A DNA stretch of 9,354 nt, taken from the NCBI GenBank assembly GCA_024638525.1, contig JAHEKB010000069.1, forward strand, positions 1 through 9,354. Reading direction: 5' to 3'. Of this stretch, positions 6,219 to 9,354 are shown piece by piece (within the stretch, counting starts at the first letter, position 1; each line of letters opens with the position of its first letter). The DNA comes from Bacteroidota bacterium (GTDB taxonomy: Bacteria > Bacteroidota > Bacteroidia > NS11-12g > UBA9320). The notes beneath the pieces are model-generated. The model did not search any database. It saw only the letters and a list, made by a program, of their open reading frames with translations, and had not been told where the DNA came from. The translations under genes and the position numbers were made by a program.

Positions 6219-6479
6219 TTAAGACCAAATGTTCACTTTGCGAGGTCTGGCTTTTTCTACAATCAACTCTTGGCCTTGCACCTCTTTGCCGTTCAAGCTT
6301 TCAATGGCTTTTTCGCCATCTGCTTCATTTTCAAACTCAACAAATCCCATGCCTTTAGGCTCTCTAGTTACACGATCGTAGAGCACTTTTGCAGATACCA
6401 ATTCACCAAAGGGTTCAAAGAGCATTTCCAAAAAATGAGCATTATAGCTCTTGGGAAGGTTTTTAACTACTAGATTCAT
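6219..6479 (-). CDS. Small single-RRM RNA-binding protein
   Basis: This 86-residue protein is a single RNA recognition motif with a short basic tail, the size and layout of the small RRM proteins found in Bacteroidota and cyanobacteria. RNP2 is LVVKNL (3-8) and RNP1 is KGMGFVEF (42-49); the fold is beta-alpha-beta-beta-alpha-beta, ending with LIVEKARPRK (72-81). RNP2 position 2 is Val4 and RNP1 position 3 is Met44, where Phe or Tyr normally stack on RNA bases; only Phe46 of the usual three aromatics remains. ATG at 6479 is chosen because RNP2 begins two residues later, as in relatives; a GTG at 6533 would add 18 residues that belong to the promoter region. Its likely role is post-transcriptional control or RNA chaperoning, often cold-linked; the target is unknown. 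It is divergent from parE. Confidence 0.9.
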   Translation of the reverse strand: MNLVVKNLPKSYNAHFLEMLFEPFGELVSAKVLYDRVTREPKGMGFVEFENEADGEKAIESLNGKEVQGQELIVEKARPRKVNIWS

Positions 6480-6487
6480 TTTCACTT

Positions 6488-6495
6488 CAAAGGTA
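6488..6495 (-). promoter_or_regulatory. -7 promoter box of the RRM gene
   Basis: The minus strand reads TACCTTTG, matching TAnnTTTG, and ends eight bases before the ATG at 6479. No TTG lies at the right spacing for a -33 element. Transcription would begin within one or two bases of the start codon, so the message is probably leaderless or nearly so. Confidence 0.5.
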
Positions 6496-6583
6496 AAAAA
6501 TCCAGAACGATTGCTCCCTTTGGTTGCCCACACTGTGTTTATAAATTATACCGATGGAAATACGCTAAGATTGCCGTCTTCAC

Positions 6584-6591
6584 TACATTTG
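6584..6591 (+). promoter_or_regulatory. -7 promoter box of the parE-parC operon
   Basis: TACATTTG matches the TAnnTTTG consensus, 34 bases before the parE ATG at 6626. The only nearby TTG (6571-6573) is ten bases away, too close for a -33 element, so the -33 is missing or degenerate. A start near 6598 would leave a leader of about 28 bases and would exclude the TTG at 6596 as a start codon. Confidence 0.5.
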
Positions 6592-6625
6592 AGCGTTGCA
6601 AGCACCTGAGGTGCATAACTACTCT

Positions 6626-8527
6626 ATGGCTAAAAATCAGTATACAGAAGACAGCATTCGGTCTTTGGATTGGAAAGAACACATCCGACTCAGGCCAGGA
6701 ATGTATATAGGAAAACTAGGTAATGGCTCCTCTGCCGAAGACGGAATCTATATCTTAATCAAAGAAGTGATTGACAACTCCATTGATGAGTTTATGATGG
6801 GCCATGGCAAAAAAATCGAAGTTACCGTAGAGGACAATATTGTCAGAGTAAGAGACTACGGCCGCGGGATTCCCCTAGGCAAAGTGATTGACTGTGTTAG
6901 CAAAATCAATACAGGTGCTAAATATGATTCGGCTGTATTTCAGAAAAGTGTAGGTCTAAATGGAGTGGGAACAAAAGCCGTCAATGCGCTTTCATCAAAT
7001 TTCAAAGTCCAGTCCTTTAGGGATGGAAAAAGTAAGTTCGCTGAATTTCAACGCGGGGAATTGATCAATGAGAAAGACCTCAAGAGCGATGAAGCCAACG
7101 GAACACTCATAGAGTATGTTGCTGATATTGAGATATTTAAAAAGCACAAATACATCAATGAATACATTGATAATCAAATGTGGAACTACGTCTATCTCAA
7201 CGCAGGGCTCAATTTATACTTCAATGGTCAACGCTATTATTCCAAGAATGGCCTCTTGGACCTTTTAGAACGTCAAACCAATGAAGAAGAAATAAAATAT
7301 CCCATCATTCACCTCAAAGAGAACGACATGGAGGTGGCTATCACCCATGACAATCACTATGGTGAAGAATATTTCTCCTTTGTTAATGGCCAGAATACAA
7401 CCCAGGGAGGAACACATGTTGCCGCTTTCAAAGAATCTGTTGTCAGAACCCTTAGAGATTTCTATGGGAAGAGCTTTGAACCGACGGACATCAGGGCTTC
7501 CATTGTTTCAGCTTTGAGTATTAGAATTCAAGAACCGGTCTTTGAATCACAGACCAAGACCAAGCTGGGATCCACGGAGCTCTCGCCAGATGGCCCATCG
7601 CTCAAAGCTGAGATCAATAAGTTTATCAAAACGAATCTGGACAATTATTTGCATAAGCATCCCGATACCGCAGAAGCATTATTGAAGAAAATTCAGCTGA
7701 GCGAAAGAGAGAGGAAGGACATGGCAGGGGTGAGAAAAATAGCCAGAGAAAGAGCTAAAAAAGCTAGTGTTCACAACAAAAAACTCCGGGATTGCCGTGT
7801 ACACTACAATGACGAAAAAAAGGAAAATCGCTTGGAAACCACATTGTTTATAACTGAGGGAGATTCTGCAAGTGGAAGTATAACCAAAGCTAGGGATGTA
7901 CAAACTCAAGCGGTCTTCAGTCTTAGAGGTAAACCATTGAATTGCTTTGGATTAAAGAAAAAGGTGGTTTATGAGAATGAGGAATTCAATCTGCTTCAAC
8001 ACGCCCTAAACATTGAAGAATCCATCGACGATCTAAGATATAACAAGATTGTTATAGCTACAGATGCGGACGTAGATGGTATGCATATTCGTCTTTTGAT
8101 TCTTACCTTCTTTCTTCAATTCTTCCCGGACTTAGTGAGACAAGGTCATCTATACATCTTGGAGACCCCCCTATTTAGAGTGCGAAACAAAAGCGAGACT
8201 ATTTACTGCTATTCTGAGGAAGAAAAGAGAATTGCGCAGGCAAAACTTGGCTCCAAGGTGGAGATCACACGTTTTAAAGGTTTGGGAGAGATATCGCCGG
8301 ATGAATTCAGCGGTTTTATTGGAGAGGATATCAAATTGGAGCCGGTCTTGATGAAAGAAGATCTTTCCATTACTAAATTATTGACCTACTTCATGGGCAA
8401 GAACACGCCTGACAGACAGGAGTTTATAATCAATAACTTGAGAGCAGAAATCGATATAGAGGAAGAAGATGAAAAGCTTAGCAAAGAACCTACCGAGAAA
8501 GAGAAGGAGGTCGAAAAAGCAGCATAA
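6626..8527 (+). CDS. parE: DNA topoisomerase IV subunit B (ParE)
   Basis: This is the ATPase and TOPRIM subunit of topoisomerase IV, which with ParC decatenates daughter chromosomes. The 633-residue product has a GHKL ATPase domain (about 15-215) with Glu47 and Asn51 in KEVIDNSIDE, DYGRG (77-81) and GLNGVG (110-115, Asn where GyrB/ParE often have His). A transducer domain follows, with TQGGTH (259-264) and QTK (309-311). The TOPRIM domain (about 404-520) has EGDSA (411-415), SLRGKPLN (432-439) and DADVDG (480-485), and KGLGE lies at 551-555. The tail (611-633) is highly charged. Length and immediate linkage to a ParC-type gene favour ParE over GyrB. ATG 6626 is chosen because TTG 6596 lies at the likely transcription start and the extra residues are unlike the family. 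Its stop codon overlaps the parC start. Confidence 0.94.
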   Translation: MAKNQYTEDSIRSLDWKEHIRLRPGMYIGKLGNGSSAEDGIYILIKEVIDNSIDEFMMGHGKKIEVTVEDNIVRVRDYGRGIPLGKVIDCVSKINTGAKYDSAVFQKSVGLNGVGTKAVNALSSNFKVQSFRDGKSKFAEFQRGELINEKDLKSDEANGTLIEYVADIEIFKKHKYINEYIDNQMWNYVYLNAGLNLYFNGQRYYSKNGLLDLLERQTNEEEIKYPIIHLKENDMEVAITHDNHYGEEYFSFVNGQNTTQGGTHVAAFKESVVRTLRDFYGKSFEPTDIRASIVSALSIRIQEPVFESQTKTKLGSTELSPDGPSLKAEINKFIKTNLDNYLHKHPDTAEALLKKIQLSERERKDMAGVRKIARERAKKASVHNKKLRDCRVHYNDEKKENRLETTLFITEGDSASGSITKARDVQTQAVFSLRGKPLNCFGLKKKVVYENEEFNLLQHALNIEESIDDLRYNKIVIATDADVDGMHIRLLILTFFLQFFPDLVRQGHLYILETPLFRVRNKSETIYCYSEEEKRIAQAKLGSKVEITRFKGLGEISPDEFSGFIGEDIKLEPVLMKEDLSITKLLTYFMGKNTPDRQEFIINNLRAEIDIEEEDEKLSKEPTEKEKEVEKAA

Positions 8528-9354
8528 TGGAAGAGAAGGAAGGAATTGAGGATCAGGGTAAAGAGATAAAGGTAGATCTCAATGGGCAACGACCTCTAGC
8601 CGGTATGTACGAAGACTGGTTCTTGGATTATGCATCTTATGTAATTCTGGAAAGAGCAGTTCCTCACATCAATGATGGACTAAAACCGGTACAGCGCAGA
8701 ATACTACACTCCATGAAAGACTTGGATGATGGACGCTACAATAAAGTAGCCAATATCATTGGACATACTATGCAGTACCATCCTCATGGAGATGCTGCGA
8801 TTGGAGATGCGATCACCCATTTAGGGCAAAAGGATTTGCTCATTGATTGCCAAGGTAACTGGGGAGACCTCAGAACCGGAGACAGTGCAGCTGCGCCGAG
8901 ATACATAGAAGCTCGATTGAATAAGTTCGCTCTTGAAGTGGTGTTCAACAAGCAGACCACAACACACCAAAAATCCTATGATGGTAGAAAGAATGAACCC
9001 ATCACCCTGCCGGTAAAATTTCCCCTACTATTGGCTCAAGGTGTGGAGGGAATTGCTGTAGGACTCTCTACTAAAATTCTACCTCACAACTTCATTGAAC
9101 TGGTTGAAGGCAGCATAAAAATATTGGAGGGAAAGAATCCAAAGCTCCTCCCCGACTTTCAAACTGGAGGCCAAATAGATGCGTCGGACTATCAAGATGG
9201 CAAGCGCGGCGGCAGAGTTAAAATTCGAGCCACGATCGTACAAAGGGACAAAAACACCATTGCAATTACAGATGTCCCTTATGGAGTTACCACCAGTTCG
9301 TTGATCGACAGCATTATAAAAGCCAATGACAAAGGCAAGATTAAAATCAAGCGG
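8527..9354 (+). CDS. parC: DNA topoisomerase IV subunit A (ParC), 3' end beyond the window
   Basis: This is the DNA-cleaving subunit of topoisomerase IV. The frame is open for all 276 codons to the window edge, so only the N-terminal part (breakage-reunion domain) is visible. Motifs include the start of the winged-helix region (MYEDWFLDYASYVI, 27-40), QRRIL (56-60), the quinolone-pocket helix YHPHGDAAIGDAI (84-96) and the catalytic Tyr126 in APRYIEARL, preceded by Arg125. Later segments (TLPVKFPLLLAQGVEGIAVG and a PDFQTGG motif) are typical of GyrA/ParC. The start ATG (8527-8529) shares one base with the parE stop in TAATG, so translation is probably coupled. A GGAGG (8505-8509) lies about 17 bases upstream, too far to act as a normal ribosome-binding site. 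Linkage to parE and the QGNWGD stretch favour ParC over GyrA. Confidence 0.93.
   Translation, partial: MEEKEGIEDQGKEIKVDLNGQRPLAGMYEDWFLDYASYVILERAVPHINDGLKPVQRRILHSMKDLDDGRYNKVANIIGHTMQYHPHGDAAIGDAITHLGQKDLLIDCQGNWGDLRTGDSAAAPRYIEARLNKFALEVVFNKQTTTHQKSYDGRKNEPITLPVKFPLLLAQGVEGIAVGLSTKILPHNFIELVEGSIKILEGKNPKLLPDFQTGGQIDASDYQDGKRGGRVKIRATIVQRDKNTIAITDVPYGVTTSSLIDSIIKANDKGKIKIKR

Noticed and set aside
6270..6473. Plus-strand frame opposite the RRM gene
   Set aside because: The minus strand encodes clear RNP1 and RNP2 motifs; the antisense frame has no features.
1..9354. CRISPR array, insertion sequence, toxin-antitoxin or defence system
   Set aside because: No regularly spaced direct repeats, no transposase or terminal inverted repeats, and no recognised defence protein in any frame examined.

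Overview
The window looks like ordinary chromosomal DNA from a Bacteroidota (Bacteroidetes) bacterium, probably a free-living or marine member of the Flavobacteriales/Cytophagales type. Three things point there. One protein (3801-6050) ends in a type IX secretion (T9SS) type-A sorting domain, a system essentially confined to this phylum. Most genes are preceded by TAnnTTTG, the -7 element of the Bacteroidetes primary sigma factor, and there are no strong Shine-Dalgarno sites. The ParE/ParC sequences are also of the Bacteroidetes type. The genus cannot be named from this sequence alone.

Layout. On the minus strand at the left are a membrane fatty-acid desaturase (16-1116), a tRNA-Lys(UUU) gene with its own promoter (1178-1250), and a GNAT/YghO-like protein (1304-2407). 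Divergent from the last is a tandem universal stress protein (2520-3419, +), closed by a strong intrinsic terminator. A 381-base gap follows; it holds inverted repeats and a well-formed promoter. Next comes a large secreted protein with a gingipain (C25)-like fold, FN3-type modules and a T9SS tail (3801-6050, +). It converges on a small RRM RNA-binding protein (6219-6479, -), with a GC-rich hairpin between them. Divergent from the RRM gene is a parE-parC operon (6626-8527 and 8527 to the window end) encoding topoisomerase IV. parC has no stop codon before the end of the window.

For several genes the longest open frame begins at an upstream TTG or GTG. In the desaturase and parE cases that extension runs into or through a -7 promoter box, so internal ATG starts were preferred. 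Two genes (desaturase and RRM) have the -7 box only 6-8 bases before ATG, which suggests leaderless or nearly leaderless transcripts.

How the genes relate. Only parE-parC is a clear functional operon. The others look like independent transcription units, each with its own promoter or terminator. Desaturase, RRM protein and stress protein could all serve cold or stress adaptation, but that is speculative. I see no mobile element, CRISPR array, phage or defence island. The best leads are the secreted C25-like protein, which lacks the expected catalytic His, and the RRM protein, which lacks two of the three usual RNA-stacking aromatic residues.
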